Assembly: GCA_947172415.1 (NCBI GenBank)
Contig: OX359192.1
Coordinates: 2,358,501 to 2,422,500, forward strand
Length of the DNA stretch: 64,000 nt
Source: Chondrosia reniformis
Taxonomy: Eukaryota > Porifera > Demospongiae > Chondrillida > Chondrillidae
Direction: 5' to 3'
Position 1 is the first letter of the stretch. Every line of letters starts with the position of its first letter. Under the pieces are notes generated by a model. It searched no databases and was not told the origin of the DNA. It saw only the letters and a program-made list of their open reading frames with translations. The position numbers and the translations under genes are program-made. Below, piece by piece: positions 12,611-25,200 of this stretch.

Positions 12611-13320
12611 GCATTATCTCGTCCTCATCTAACCAAAGTAGATCACCCGGATTTCCTCCAAGTTACAAGAATTATATATCAGCGCTGGCACTTACATTCA
12701 AATGCTGTAGGAATTCCGTGGTGAATAATCGTTATTAGGGTTAAAATGCCCAGTGGAGAGCTGCAAGCCGATTGGAACATTCCACAGGGCTGTAGCTTTC
12801 GAGAGATACTCGTAGGTTATACAGAATAGGTGTAGGGTCTATGGTTACGCTAAGCTCAAGTTGTACGTGTATCTAAACCACTGTCCAAATTGTACCTCAA
12901 TGATGTTAGGATGCGTTATCAAGGGAGATTATTCACCACGGAGCTTGAGCTTAGCGTAACCATTGACCCTACACCTACGTATTCCGTATAACCTACGAGT
13001 ATCTCTCGAAAGCTACAGCCCTGTGGAATGTTCCAATCGGCTTGCAGCTCTCCACTAGGCATTTTAACCCTAATAACGATGCAAGATGCGCCTTGGGCTG
13101 CCATTGATCATTACTATACTTCCACCTATAAGGTATACACACCAATTGACTATTTTTATAAGGCCGACATAGTAAAATCGCAAAGCTATTCTGTTCTGAT
13201 GAAGGTACAGTATGTAGACATAGGTTCCTAACACAATAGTGAATAGTTGGAAAATTATCCAATTTTTTATACAATCAGGCTATTAATGAATAGGATAATT
13301 GAAATAGTCTGGTCTGTCTG
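12611..13320 (-). pseudogene. map2k5: Zig-zag rearranged copy of the MEK5 5' end
   Basis: Three consecutive pieces of the MEK5 exon 1-3 region, alternating in orientation. 12611-12730 matches 10209-10320 directly (part of exons 3 and 2). About 12731-12940 matches 10312-10525 inverted (exons 1 and 2 on the plus strand). About 12941-13215 matches 10389-10665 directly and includes an intact exon 1 copy at 12997-13104 with its ATG and donor. No kinase exons follow, so it cannot encode MEK5. The pattern looks like template switching at short homologies. Confidence 0.8.
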
Positions 13321-13327
13321 TATATCT

Positions 13328-13706
13328 ACAAGTTAAATAAAAACATTCAAAAATGAAGTTAAAAGTAGGGATGGCACTATAACAGTGATTGGCACATCTA
13401 GAAAAAGTAACGAAACAAGAAAGTGATCATATGGTAAGGCTAACATTGCAGAAGTGGCATACTGAAACTTAACTATACACATCACTTCTATGTTTGGGCG
13501 CATCATGGATATACTAGAAGTAGGGATCGATGCGCCCAAACATAGAAGTGATGTGTATAGTTAAGTTTCAGTATGCCACTTCTGCAATGTTAGCCTTACC
13601 ATATGATCACTTTCTTGTTTCGTTACTTTTTCTAGATGTGCCAATCACTGTTATAGTGCCATCCCTACTTTTAACTTCATTTTTGAATGTTTTTATTTAA
13701 CTTGTA
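13328..13706. repeat. Near-perfect palindrome, arms about 175 bp
   Basis: The left arm (13328-13504) reads ACAAGTTAAATAAAAACATT onward. The right arm (13526-13706) is its complement, with a loop of about 20 bases around ATGGATATACTAGAAGTAGG. The right arm is the start of the segmental duplication shared with 37986 onward, and the left arm is an inverted copy of it. A third copy of the left-arm orientation is at 21490-21660. An open frame at 13333-13539 is a by-product. Confidence 0.85.
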
Positions 13707-14866
13707 TTGCTCCTTTTTTCTTGTTAATATTTGTTTTAAAAGTTTTATTGGCGAAAACTCGAAATAAAGTAGCAGAATAGACGATATAATAGAGAGCTCT
13801 AAATTAAAAAATGGCGTCCGAAAAGATCCCAAATTTGATAAGATGTTTTCTACCGTTCTTTAACATTCAGTTTAGGATATTAAAGGGTCCATAATCGTTA
13901 AGAATACGACTGTATATAGGCCCTGCAAAGCGACTAAGAAATTCGATCGCGGGTAACGGCAGTACCACAAATATTACTCATTCGGGTTACTTATTTTATA
14001 TACAGAGAATTTGAAACTTAATTAAAAAATGGCGTTCAAAGAGGCCCTAAATTTGGCACTTTCAAAAGTAACACGCTTCGGTTGGAGCGCGTTGAAATCT
14101 AGGGTAGCCTATTCCCTAGTTCGGAAACATTCATGACGATTTAGTATTTGTATGTACCTGCGTAAGTTCGCATGTTAGCGCTAGCTCATTTGAAAAAAGA
14201 AGAAGAAGAAGAAGAAGAAGAAGAAGAAGAAGAAAAAATGAGGAATTGCAGAATTTGGCCTATTTCGGTTTAACCACTTTGCGAAGGTTGTAGAGCATCG
14301 TAACATGTTTTGGCGTTTAGAAAAGCATGCAAAAACGACTGCAAACACACAAATGCAACCGAAAATCTGAACGTTGTTGATTTATGAGGTGTTAATTGAT
14401 AATACATTGAATAGGGCGGCCATGTTTTTTTTCGGCCATCCCTACTTATAGAGTACTACCGTACTCTATGATAGAGCTTATCACATGACTTGGATTGTAG
14501 CTCTACATAGGCTATAATGCTCATGCAGGTGTGTTCAGTGAACAGATAGAATCAATATTGAAATCTAATTATCTACAATCTTGTTCTTCATATTAAACAG
14601 AAATTTCAAACAAATAAATATGTTCAGAAAAATAATTCACCGAAACATACTATGTATATGAATAACTATAAGTAAAAGTTGCGTACATGTAATCACATTG
14701 GTGATGACTTGTTAATAATTTACCTTTACATTACATATGAAATCAAAACGTGACCATGATCCATCAAATAATAGATGGGGTAATTAAAACCTCTAATCTT
14801 CCTGATGAAATGACTCATGAATTGATGTCTTGTAACTGTTACAGGCCTTGCATGACTTCTGTGTGT
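13707..14866. other. Non-coding part of duplication copy 1
   Basis: No gene recognised. It contains two diverged versions of a motif with AAAAAATGGCGT followed by CCAAATTTG or CTAAATTTGG (about 13805 and 14025), a GAA microsatellite at about 14199-14236, and cenH3 3' flank from about 14590. The partner region is 38190-39950. Confidence 0.5.
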
Positions 14867-14869
14867 GTG

Positions 14870-15127
14870 TGTGCAGGGTCATCAACACCTCGAAGCATCT
14901 TAAGGAATCTGATATCTTAAATCATGACTGTTACACGTTTTGCATGGCTAGCAGCTAAGTTACTGTCAAATAGAAAGTGTACAAGGTACGCTTCTGTGGC
15001 TTCTTGAAGGCATAGCAGAGCATCAATTTGCCATCTGAACTTGCTGGCACGTGGATGTCTTTCTTGCAGGATCTGTCTTACCAATCTCCCTTTTCAAATT
15101 GGAAGGTGTGTCGTCTTTTGGAAGTGC
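14870..15127 (-). pseudogene. cenpa: Degenerate cenH3 exon 2 copy
   Basis: The minus strand reads HFQKTTHLPI then a TGA stop after a small deletion, then [49 protein letters not shown] and another stop. Exon 1 is absent: upstream similarity to the intact gene lasts only about 110 bp (to about 15238), then unrelated sequence follows. Clearly a pseudogene of the gene at 11.1-12.4 kb. Confidence 0.85.
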
Positions 15128-15239
15128 CTGCAATAACAAATTAAGGACATGTTTCACTGATATCATTAGGCCACTCCAAATTACACTTTATAGTTTCCAG
15201 TCCACCGCCTGCATGCATTACAGAAAGCCACCTTCTTTT

Positions 15240-16555
15240 TTATTATTGTCTTTTATTATATTATACACTACTATAATACGCTAAAAATATTACAGTGTGA
15301 AGCCACATCTATAGTGTGCATGTTCGTCGTTTCCACCTCGTGGTGTTCTAACGGCTAGTCCAACTAGTCCTATGTGAAGTCTTAGATTTTGCCAGTCAAC
15401 ACTAACATAGTTAGTTTTGTGCCATGTTCTGCATACTTTCTAACATTATGGTTTGCATATAGCCACAAACTGGAAAACCTATACAGTCAGTTTTGGGTAG
15501 TTTGGTAGTAAAATAATGAATAATAAAAATGCCCTCCCTCCTGCATGCTCTTTGGCACCTGGGGGAGTGGCAGGAAACTAAGTGTAAAATTTGGAGTGGC
15601 CTTACATATTCACTGTAAGTATGTACAGCCTTTTGCACTATCTGGTATTAAATATTCTAGTTCACCATGTGACATGATTAAGTAAAAATAGAGAAGTAGT
15701 GGTCTCGGTTATGCTAGGCTAGCCATGTACGTACGTACATGGAGATTAATAGATTATATGAAGAATGGGATCAAGACAAACAGTGAAGCTGGACCACATA
15801 GTGTTTAGAAGATCCAGGGATATCATTTATGCATACTACTACTTCTTATTTATATATAGGACAGCAAAGCACTACATCTTGGCAAGTATTTACAAGGACA
15901 CAGGCTCAGAACTTAAAGAAATGTTTTTTTAATAATATGTACTTATCTTTTTAATATTTTTTGTAATATCAGTTTAGTGCATGTATTTATTATACCTTGT
16001 TTTTTAGGATAATCAGTGAAAAAAGATCTCACCTCCCTTTGGTTTAGGAGGGATACAGCCTATTGATTTTTCTTTGTCTGGCTTGGATAATATGTCAATG
16101 ACTACTTATTTCACTAGAGGATTTTGACAGACCCTAAACGCCATGCTATCCGTATTTTGGCGCCTAATTCGACTATATTCCACCCTTTTCATTGTCAAAA
16201 GTATTCACTTAAATGTAGAATATCAATTTGAATGTTAATTACTTAATTATAACTTATCAATTTACCGTATATCGATACATAATAATTATTATCTTACGAA
16301 ATCGCTAACGTTTTGTAACGCACCACGTGCTGCGACCGTTCCGTTCCGTTCCGCATTTTAGTAACACCCAGAAACCCCGCCTTTTCGTATTACGCAAAAA
16401 CGTCACGTGACACTCAACGATGCGTGGTTTTACACAAATCCAGAATCAATGATCTGTTTTATTCCAAAAATAGGCAATGTATCGACTTTCCACAAATGAA
16501 AAACAGTTTATTAATTACTAGTTTTTGCAACTGTGCATTATGCCTGTTAAAACGT
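15240..16555. other. Gene-free interval between cenH3 pseudo-exon and PAM copy A
   Basis: No gene supported. 15640-16365 is nearly identical to 40790-41485 and replaces the stretch that holds cenH3 exon 1 in the intact locus, so the loss predates the duplication. It includes the palindrome CATGTACGTACGTACATG near 15725. 16365-16555 is the cenH3-promoter-like block, with GTCACGTGAC at about 16402. Open frames at 15411-15638 and 40409-40759 resemble each other but have no recognised domain. Confidence 0.5.
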
Positions 16556-19500
16556 TTAAAGATGTTCAAAAATAACATCTTCTGCTTCACTCTCAGAATC
16601 GAAGGTCCTCACCCTCACAAAGCCTTGGTGTGAGGGTCCAAGCAATGAGTGCAAGTTTTCTTTTGCTTTTTGAGCTTTCTTGGAGATGTTTAGATTCTTC
16701 CTCTTGCAAGAAGAACAGCGATTGCAACACTGTAGCTTCCAACATACATACACAAATGATAAGCAGAGGACAAGAATGATAGCTACAAGGATAGCTACCC
16801 CTAAAGCTATGCCTCCGTAGTGCATCAGAGGGCTCTTATGAATACATTCTGCGTCATAAGAAAATACAGTACAATTATCATTCTCCTCATCCAAAATAAC
16901 TTTGTGGTGCTTGTTCCCAAATCCATTCTCATCTGGTAGTAACCCACTGTCTGGAGTTGCTTTGTGGCAGTTCTCTGGAGGAACTGATTGGGGGCAGTCC
17001 TCGTGTATCTCTGTATCATTCACCTTATCGTGATGAAGGTCATCCTCCCAATCTGCTTTTGGCATATTTGTCTCATCTTGCACCTTAACATTTTCAGAAT
17101 TGTTATTAGAAGCTTCAGTTGAGTTGGGTGGACGTATACCAATAGTACGGTTTCTTACTTTACCAGCATGATTGTCTAACAGAAGACACAGGCATATAAT
17201 ATCGTTTACTTTATTCTTTCTGTCTCTCTTACACTGTGTAGATGGATACTTACAAGATTCTGGAACAAACTTCCAAATTCGGTTTGGCCCGATTTCTGCT
17301 ACATAAACAGCACTTCCATCACCACTAGCTGACACATCGTGGGCTTTAGCAAAGCCACCCTAAAAGTACAAAGCAGGCTGAGAAGTACACACAACGTAGT
17401 TAGAAGAAATCCTTATTCTATTGCATATGAATATATAAAATCACGACACACTCCCACTCTACACCTCATATCCACACCTCCGCACCAATCATCTTGGATT
17501 CTAATGTGACCTATTGCTAGGTTGCTAGGCAACTATCCATATTCACTATCATATACTAGTGCCATGGGCATTATAATCACACATGAATCTACAAACGTGT
17601 GTGCTTGTGATATGAGAGTTGGTAAGAGGGTATGTGATGCTCAACAGACCTGAGGCCCCCACTCTTCCTCAGTTCCATTGAAATAGATGGTGGATCCATT
17701 AACACCTCTACTTTGAGTGGCTTCAAATACAGCATACATAAGTGGTGTATCTCCTATTCAGACAACGCAAGAATGAACAGTATATGCTCCAAAATACATT
17801 AGAGATTTAAAGTAGGCCTAAAAGATTACTGCTGAATAAAATCAAGCATGTACATACATATGTATTGCCATCAATAGGTGGAAAACATGTTACAACTACC
17901 TTGCCCTGTATACGTAAATGTTGCACTCACTCGTATCCTTGGGTGCAGCCACTGCATAGACTGGGTGGGAGAGGTAGCGAACTGATAAAACACTCATATT
18001 AGATGTTGCTAGAGTGATGATGCGACTGTTTTCCCTGTCAGCCACCAGTAAGGCACTGTCACTGTTGATTAGAGCAAGGCTGTGTGGAACAAACATTTCT
18101 GAGGAAGGAATATCACAGTCAGATGAGTACATTAACTAAGGATATAGGAGAGCCATTTACACATAAGCTTACGTTTTCCATCCACAGCACTTTTAAAAAC
18201 TTGCAAAATGCCACCAAACTTGGAAAACTTTATGACACGTCTATTGCAATACCTTAACCAATACACAGTGATAGTAAAATAGAAGTATGTAAGCAACATG
18301 GCCCAAAGTCAACACACACTATCAAGCTGTTACACCACACAATGTTTTAGCAGCTAATACTAACCCATCTGCTACATAAAAATTTCCACTGGTTTCCACA
18401 GCAACGGCAGCAGGCTTACAGAAATGTGACGGGTCATTTCCGGGCTCAAAGGCCACACCCAGTGTCAGTTCAGGTTTGCCATCCAACAACCTCTGGGCAC
18501 CAAACTTGAACACCTGATGCATAGCTACATCTGTGAGCCAGATGTTTCCCTCAGAGTCCACTGTAAGCCCGTGAGGCAAGTAAAACCTTTACAGCAAGGC
18601 AGGATTACAGGGAAATAATATATATAGTGTTTAGTTTACAAGTGAGCACTCTATGGATGCTCCTACTTGTTTGCTCCATATTTTCCTAACAGTCCTCCAG
18701 TGCTGGAGAGGTGCAGTATAGTAGGAATCGCAATGGGACCGTCATCCTTCTGAAGAAATCTGTCATTCATGTCAAAGGAACTGCATAGAACAAAACATAT
18801 ACTAGAATTAACAGTCATACTAAACTGCTGTTCAACAGAGAAAGCTACACTATAGTCATACAGAAAGAAGAACTACCATATAGACGGAAATATTGGGGGG
18901 AATATATTTTGGTGAATTGGCATTTTTCACACAAATCACCAAATTATGATCCACTAATAATTATTGCATCATAGTGATATTATCCATTGTAACGTGAGTA
19001 ACCACCAAAATTAAAACCACCAATATCTAAAACCACCAATATCTAAAATCGCCAAATATTCTCCCACCAATATTTCTGGCTATACGGTATGAAATAAAAT
19101 AAGTGTGAGTCTAAAGGAACTAAGTTAATCCAAATTAGTTGGGGAAGATAATGCACTGAATGAAGTATACAGGTGATTGTGGGTATGTACATATACGTAC
19201 AGGTTAATAGAATCATGTTGAACCTACCTTTCATCCCATATTCTATTCCCTCTGTGGAACACATACAGGTCACCTTCCCTGCACACATCAACAGCTGTCA
19301 CCTGGCCCAATGGGACGGATAGGAGGGGCTTAGCCTCCTTTCCAGCCTTGCCATTGAGTGCCCAATCATGGGCCAACTGAAGGTTTTTCAGTGTGTGTAC
19401 CGTGATGGAGGAGGTGTCTCCATCAGTGGAGTTCTCTGTTTGTTGTGGGTGGGGAGCAGGGCTGTGGGTGGGGTCATCTGGGAGTGGCAGAGAAACCTCT

Positions 19501-20437
19501 GAGATGGCAGGCAACTGAACTCCATAAAAGTTATTGGAATACCCAATTCCACAAATATCATTTGCAATAGTCTTGCCATCATTAGTGGTGTAATACATGA
19601 TGTAAAAGTTGCACATTTCATCCGTAGTATCAGACCTAGGATGTAGATATGCAGTGACAGCAAGTCAATTTCGGTTCCACCCTTTTGCTCATTTGTGCTC
19701 CTCAGGAGACATGAGTGGGTGAGGTAAAATCCAGAATCAAATGATGAGATATTTATATCTATCTTAGACATTCAGTTCCAGATACATATATGGTAGATAT
19801 TAATGATATTCATTAGACAGAGGGAAAGGGATGGATTTAGCAAAGTATTAAGGAAGAGATCAAATTACTTTGTGCATAAGTGGTGATGGCTGTCACTATC
19901 TATTGCAGAAGAAGATGAAAGAAGAAGAAGAAAGGAAAAGAAGAAAGAAAAGACTCATGTATCTTCGTCCAAAGGTCTCTCCGGGTTTAGTTCCCCTATA
20001 GGCTTTTTTAGAGAATAGGCATAGCATGTAGGTAAATGGTATATTAGATTTTTCATGTCATACAGTGTACTTTGTTGACCCTTCACTAAACTGATCTCTT
20101 TATTTTGGTCAGACAATATCTAGAGGTTTGACAGTACCAAGGCATTATCACTAATGAACTACTAACCCAATTTTAACAACATGTTCATCTTCAGATGTAT
20201 TATAGATACACCTAGCTGCTACATAGTCCTCCTTGTGGATGGTTGTATTACTGATGACAGGATAAAAAGCCTGTGGATCCTGGGGACTTCTGTTGCCAAT
20301 AACCTCCCAAGTCCTCTCATCATGCTGTCTGGAGAACCCAGTGATCTGAGTGCAGCGACTGTGGGCGTGGACACGGTATGCAAAGGGCGTGATGGCCTGG
20401 GTGTTATCATAGTGACACGCACTTGATATATCAAATG
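16556..20437 (-). pseudogene. pam: 5'-truncated copy of PAM (exons 6-14 only)
   Basis: Copy of the bifunctional peptidylglycine alpha-amidating monooxygenase gene lacking exons 1-4 and all but a scrap of exon 5. Retained exons: 20167-20437, 19228-19635, 18667-18780, 18365-18586, 18173-18252, 17931-18098, 17650-17753, 17254-17359, 16556-17175, with frames and splice sites intact. Remaining: second half of the hydroxylating domain (CuM ligands in RVHAHS and [11 protein letters not shown]), the whole lyase propeller ([19 protein letters not shown]), membrane segment and tail. Lost: signal peptide and the CuH site (HH and LHFG). It cannot make a bifunctional enzyme or enter the ER by its own signal. 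Few changes from copy B (for example GNDPSHF versus GNDLSHF). Without the 5' exons I call it a pseudogene, but a new start is not excluded. Confidence 0.85.
19905..20025 (+). mobile_element. Remnant of the Penelope-like element pseudo-LTR in a PAM copy A intron
   Basis: AAGAAAAGACTCATGTATCT, then GTTTAGTTCCCCTATAGGC, then CATAGCATGTAGG and TTAGATTTTTCATG match the end of the pseudo-LTRs at 27175-27580 and 29236-29653. More diverged, hence older. The hammerhead-like part is absent. Orthologous remnant at 44990-45122 in copy B. Confidence 0.7.
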
Positions 20438-20590
20438 CTAAACAATAGAAATTTACACAAATTACATAGAACCAATGAACCAACGAATCTACGTACTACG
20501 TATATATAGTATACCTACAAATTCTATGTATATATTGAAGAATCTGAGTACAGAAGTACTGCATTTGAAAATGACTGGACCATAATCACA

Positions 20591-20896
20591 GCTCACACAG
20601 TGGAAGAGATAAAGGCTTAAGAAGGTGTGCATGGTACACAGCTCACACAGTGGAAGAGATAAAGGCTAAAGATGGTGTGCATGGTACACAGCTCACACAG
20701 TGGAAGAGATAAAGGCTAAAGATGGTGTGCATGGTACACAGCTCACACAGTGGAAGAGATAAAGGCTAAAGATGGTGTGCATGGTACACAGCTCACACAG
20801 TGGAAGAGATAAAGGCTAAAGATGGTGTGCATGGTACACAGCTCACACAGTGGAAGAGATAAAGGCTAAAGAAGGTGTGCATGGTACACAGCTCAC
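20591..20896. repeat. pam: 50-bp minisatellite derived from the PAM exon 5 splice-donor region
   Basis: About six copies of a 50-bp unit containing GCTCACACAGTGGAAGAGAT, AAAGGCTAAAGATGG and TGTGCATGGTACACA. The unit matches the single-copy exon 5/intron 5 boundary of the intact PAM gene (45630-45690), so the array grew from a splice-donor fragment at the truncation point of copy A. Confidence 0.88.
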
Positions 20897-20945
20897 TACT
20901 CTCTCCCTGCCTAATGCTGCAGCATTAGGCAGGGAGAGTTACAAA
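20897..20945. repeat. Palindromic breakpoint joining PAM exon 5 scrap to MEK5 intron sequence
   Basis: CTCTCCCTGCCTAATGCTGC (from PAM exon 5) is followed at once by its inverted complement GCAGCATTAGGCAGGGAGAG, then by TTACAAAAGTGTTAACTTTG, which matches MEK5 intron 3 at 10027 onward. A 20-bp-arm hairpin sits exactly on the junction. Confidence 0.85.
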
Positions 20946-21475
20946 AGTGTTAACTTTGTAAACATATAATAGCATTTCATAAACCGCCAATAGTTGTATA
21001 TAGATCCAATTAACAAATCCTAAAAAATTAATTCTAACTATCCCTTAGTCAATTATACTTACATATTGTAGCATTGCTATCAGTTCCTCGTCATTTCGAA
21101 CGGTTATACTGTCTCCATCTTCGTCCTCATCTAACCAAAGTAGACCACCCGGATTTCCTTCAAGTTACAAGAATTATATATCAGCGCTGGCACTTACATT
21201 CAAATGCTGTAGGAGTTCCATGGTGAATAATCTCCCTTGATAACGCATCCTAACATCATTGAGGTACAATTTGGACAGCGGTTTAGATACACGTACAGCT
21301 TGAGTTTAGCGTAACCATAGACCCTACGCCTATTCCGTATAACCTACGAGTATCTCTCGAAAGCTACAGCCCTGTGGAATGTTCCAATCGGCTTGCAGCT
21401 CTCCACTAGGCATTTTAACCCTAATAACGATGCAAGATGCGCCTTGGGCTGCCATTGATCATTACCATACTTACT
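20939..21475 (-). pseudogene. map2k5: Second copy of the MEK5 5' end (exons 1-3)
   Basis: Collinear copy of 10021-10560 with few substitutions. Exon equivalents are at about 21072-21139, 21207-21258 and 21357-21464, and the exon 1 ATG and donor are kept. No downstream kinase exons follow; PAM-derived sequence lies next to it. It continues into the same flank found left of the palindrome (21490-21660 resembles 13328-13504). Could be transcribed from a copied promoter, but cannot encode a kinase. Confidence 0.85.
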
Positions 21476-22272
21476 CTGTCTATATCTAAAGTTAAATAAA
21501 AACATTCAAAATGAAGTTAAAAGTAGGGATGGCACTATAACAGTGATCTAGAAAAAGTAACGAAACAAGACAGTGATCGCTAACATTGCAGAAGTGGCAT
21601 ACTGAAACTTAACTATACACATCACTTCTATGTTTGGGCGGATCGATCCCTACTTCTAGTATATCCATGATTCATGGAAAATTTCACGGGGGAGGGGGGG
21701 GCAAACCAATATTTTGAGAAAAAAGGGGGCGTGGGTTGGACATAATAAGTACTTATACAATTATGATTGTCTCAAGCTGTTCTTTGACCTTTGACCTTTA
21801 AACTATGCATATATATATACACTGTTAACAATTGCAATGCATATCAAACCTTCGAAATCTTCTAAAACAGCAAGTTTTATAATTATGTACATATGCTATG
21901 TATATCACTCACGATCGATTACATTCAATACCATCTACTTTACAGTATATGCAAGCAGCATGTATATACAATTTCCTCCTCCTCCTCCTCCTGCAGAATG
22001 AGGTCCAATGCTTCTCTGGTTGATATGTATCATTACAATCGTTATGGAAGGTCAAAGGACAAATATAAGAAGTGTGGAGATGTGTGCAGACATAACAAGC
22101 TCTGTGAAATAAACAATGTCATCTCTGACAGGATGTACAGTGCTACTTGTAGTGATATTATCACACAGTACTAGTGTATTATATTGTTATTATATCTAGT
22201 GTTGTGTACAAATATATACAAAACCATTATAATATACAGTACATTAGTTGTTTATCTTAAATTTGCTAATGT
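21476..22272. other. Intergenic, 3' of the NLR gene
   Basis: 21490-21660 is a copy of the palindrome arm. The rest is AT-rich, with a G-run near 21693-21706 and a CCT microsatellite near 21975. The 93-codon plus frame at 21893-22174 has no recognisable features and is not called. Confidence 0.4.
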
Positions 22273-25200
22273 TTAAAGAGAAACAAGCTCCTTCCCTTCA
22301 ACTGTAATGTTTGCATGTTTATGATTTGAGCTCTGTACTGGACACTTCTCAAGAGACTTTACAGTTTGAACATGTTCATTCCTTGAGATACCAGCACTGA
22401 TTGCTTTTGCCACTTTCTTTGATCTATCAGTAACTTGTGATATCCCAACACCAAGTGTTCTGACTTTAGCTGCTGAGCATGCTACTTCCATCTCATTCGG
22501 GTCAATAGTTGCAACCTACATCAGCAAATGTAATATACATAAGTCATAAAAATAGGCTAAAGGACTCATTTGATGTAACTACACATATTACTGTCAGATG
22601 AATAATGTAAATACAAACATGACTCCTCTAACACAGAATGTCAATGGAATGGTAGGTATTACAGAACTTGATATTCCTTTACAATGTCCTAGCTTTAATC
22701 ACAGTTACAGTATATACATAATATACTGACACTTACAGAAATATTTAGCAATTAAAAAAATAATTCTAAACAATGTCAGGTCAACAGCTAAAGATAGCAA
22801 ATACACTTGAAACTGACCCCTGATTCAAAATTCAGATCGATAAAAAGTATTAATTCTTCTAATACATCTCTTCTGTTCTTTAATGAGTGTAGTAGAGGTA
22901 CTGGATCTGTGTCCCACACTGTGAGTCTCCTCAACTGAACCATTTCCAGCACAGGAACCAGATCATGTCCATCGGCTGTGGAAGGAACAATGAAATATAT
23001 CAGCACTGTTCATTTTATAGAATACATTCACTATACAGTCATGTAGCTGGTATCACATACATAAAGAGAACAAATGTGTAAAAAGACTAACAATAAGTCA
23101 CTGAAGAAGACCCTCAGGGTCAAAACGTTTGACAAGAAAGAAGAATCAAGAAAAACTGCATCTTTAGACGCTCTAAAAGTCGAAAGATGACCCTTTCCAA
23201 AGATAAGTTCGACGCAGTTAGAAGGAATCCTTACTCTATTAACAATAAGTGTGTCAAACAAATGTATACAGTACATATGATTAATACAATAAAATGTACA
23301 AAATTTCAATGCACAACATAGACTTGATAATAAGGAACTTACTTGATTCAACATGCAAGTAATTAATTGATCTGTTCTGAGATATACATTCAATACACTT
23401 TAAAGGGGACAGTCCATCCAGCTGATTACAATGAAATGCTAACTTGTTCAAGTGACTGTTTTTGGCGATAGCTGATTTTAAGGATTCAAATTCTTTTTCA
23501 CATCCCTACATTTAAAATTTATAAGTGTATTCACATTAATATGTTCAATAGCTAAACTATCCATTAATTATATATTACTAAAATGGTAGGAGTCTTCTAT
23601 ATACTACTGATATATACATAAGAATAACAGACAATTTGAGTTGAAAATGGTGGAACTGGTGGCGCTTTATGGGATTCGTAAACTTAATGATTCTGGATGC
23701 CTAAGTATATACCCTCAATATTTTTTATTAAGAATGCCCATAGTTAGCAAATGTGTTACCATTTACAAATACTGTACATTTAAATATTTTTTATTATTTT
23801 TATTTTTTATAATAATAATAATAATGTAATGATTTTACATGTATAAGAAAAAACAATGCAGATGATGATAATAAGAGACACTGTTAATATATATAGTCAG
23901 TCCATATTCTAAAGAGAAAACTATTATAGAAACGGTTCAACCCCGGAGAGGGATGCGCCCCACACAGACGACAACATCCAAGGGAGCGCCTGCGTTGGGC
24001 ACATTGTTGCACCTTGATTGGGCTCCCCTTAGGCACATCACTGAAGATCTGAGCAAGGAGAAGTAAAGGCGGCATCTGAGCCAGCCCATTACGATACAAT
24101 ATGGTTGCTCTCGCTTCGTGGAGAGGAACGATGCTAGTCTCTTGTATGCAATGGTGGCAGCTTGGCACATCCCTCCTGATGTCGAGAAGACAAGGGGAGT
24201 GAAAGAGCCCTGCTCTATCTCACAAACTCGTTGCTCATACTCTCTGCGCTTCTCCCTTTCGTGGCGTCTGTAGCATGCAGCCATCTGGGTACTCCGGTAC
24301 GATGGTGCACAAGGGTTAAAAACCCGTACATCAAAAAATGCATGCTGCTGTCGTAGTCCCCAAAACCATGTGCTCTCACATCTAGGAGAGCGGATTCCTC
24401 CCTGTTGGCAGTGGCATATGACAGTTGCTTGCCGGAGAGGGGTTGCAGGGCTGGTTCCACACATACATCATGACACACCTCTGACATGAGATCCGCCGTG
24501 AGATCTCGTATCTCATTGTGGCAGACGATTGGAAAACCACCAGTTGGACAGTTCAATGTGTGGTCTATGGTAAAGGGTTTACCGCAGACGCATGTAGTGG
24601 GCAGTAGGGGTGGCTGCCAGCCGTACATTTAAATATTGAACCTGTATATACATACTACACTCAATCCTCCCTTATCCGGGCACCTTGGGACCAGGCACTG
24701 TCCATAACTCAGATATGCCCAGAACATGCTCCCCGTATCTGTGGTGCGTCCGGATAAGGGAGGATTGAGTGTAAATAGAGTATAACAACCTGAAGTAAGA
24801 AATTACTATAGGTCTTATTTCTTATATATATTCTTATATATATATGTCAGTGATATATTTCTTAACTCACTTAAATGTACAAAAATTTACTGTCTATAGA
24901 AACTATTTAAGTTTGTTATCTAAGGACTCATAACTCAGTCAAAAATGACAATTAGAAAATGATGCATAGTGACTCACTGTAAATGTACAGACACTGTCAT
25001 AGCTACCAAGTGTCAATCTCAGTGTCTCCAATCCCTTCCATGAAAACACTCTCATTAGGGCAAATACTGAAGTGGACTCGGTAATCCTCAGTCCCAGCTC
25101 CTTCGCTGAACATGTTCTTGTGAACATAGTCACTGCATCTAATACAAACACAAACACACACTTTATCATTATTAACATAGTCAACACTTATCAATAACAA

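Larger units (their letters stand above)
13510..20900. repeat. Segmental duplication, copy 1 (partner 37986-45690)
   Basis: About 7.4 kb in direct orientation with the block about 24.5-25.1 kb downstream. It contains a degenerate cenH3 exon 2 and PAM exons 6-14. Similarity by eye varies: 13.5-15.6 kb shows many substitutions and indels, 15.64-18.9 kb is almost identical to 40.79-44.0 kb, and 19-20.4 kb shows a modest number of differences. Copy 1 ends in a minisatellite and a palindrome where PAM exon 5 should lie. Confidence 0.85.

Noticed and set aside
13333-13539. 68-codon frame
   Set aside because: Lies across the palindrome loop with no recognisable features; similar sequence elsewhere is non-coding repeat.
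21893-22174. 93-codon plus frame
   Set aside because: Low-complexity Ser run from a CCT repeat and no family resemblance.
23641-23829. 62-codon plus frame
   Set aside because: AT-rich intronic sequence ending in a Phe/Ile run.
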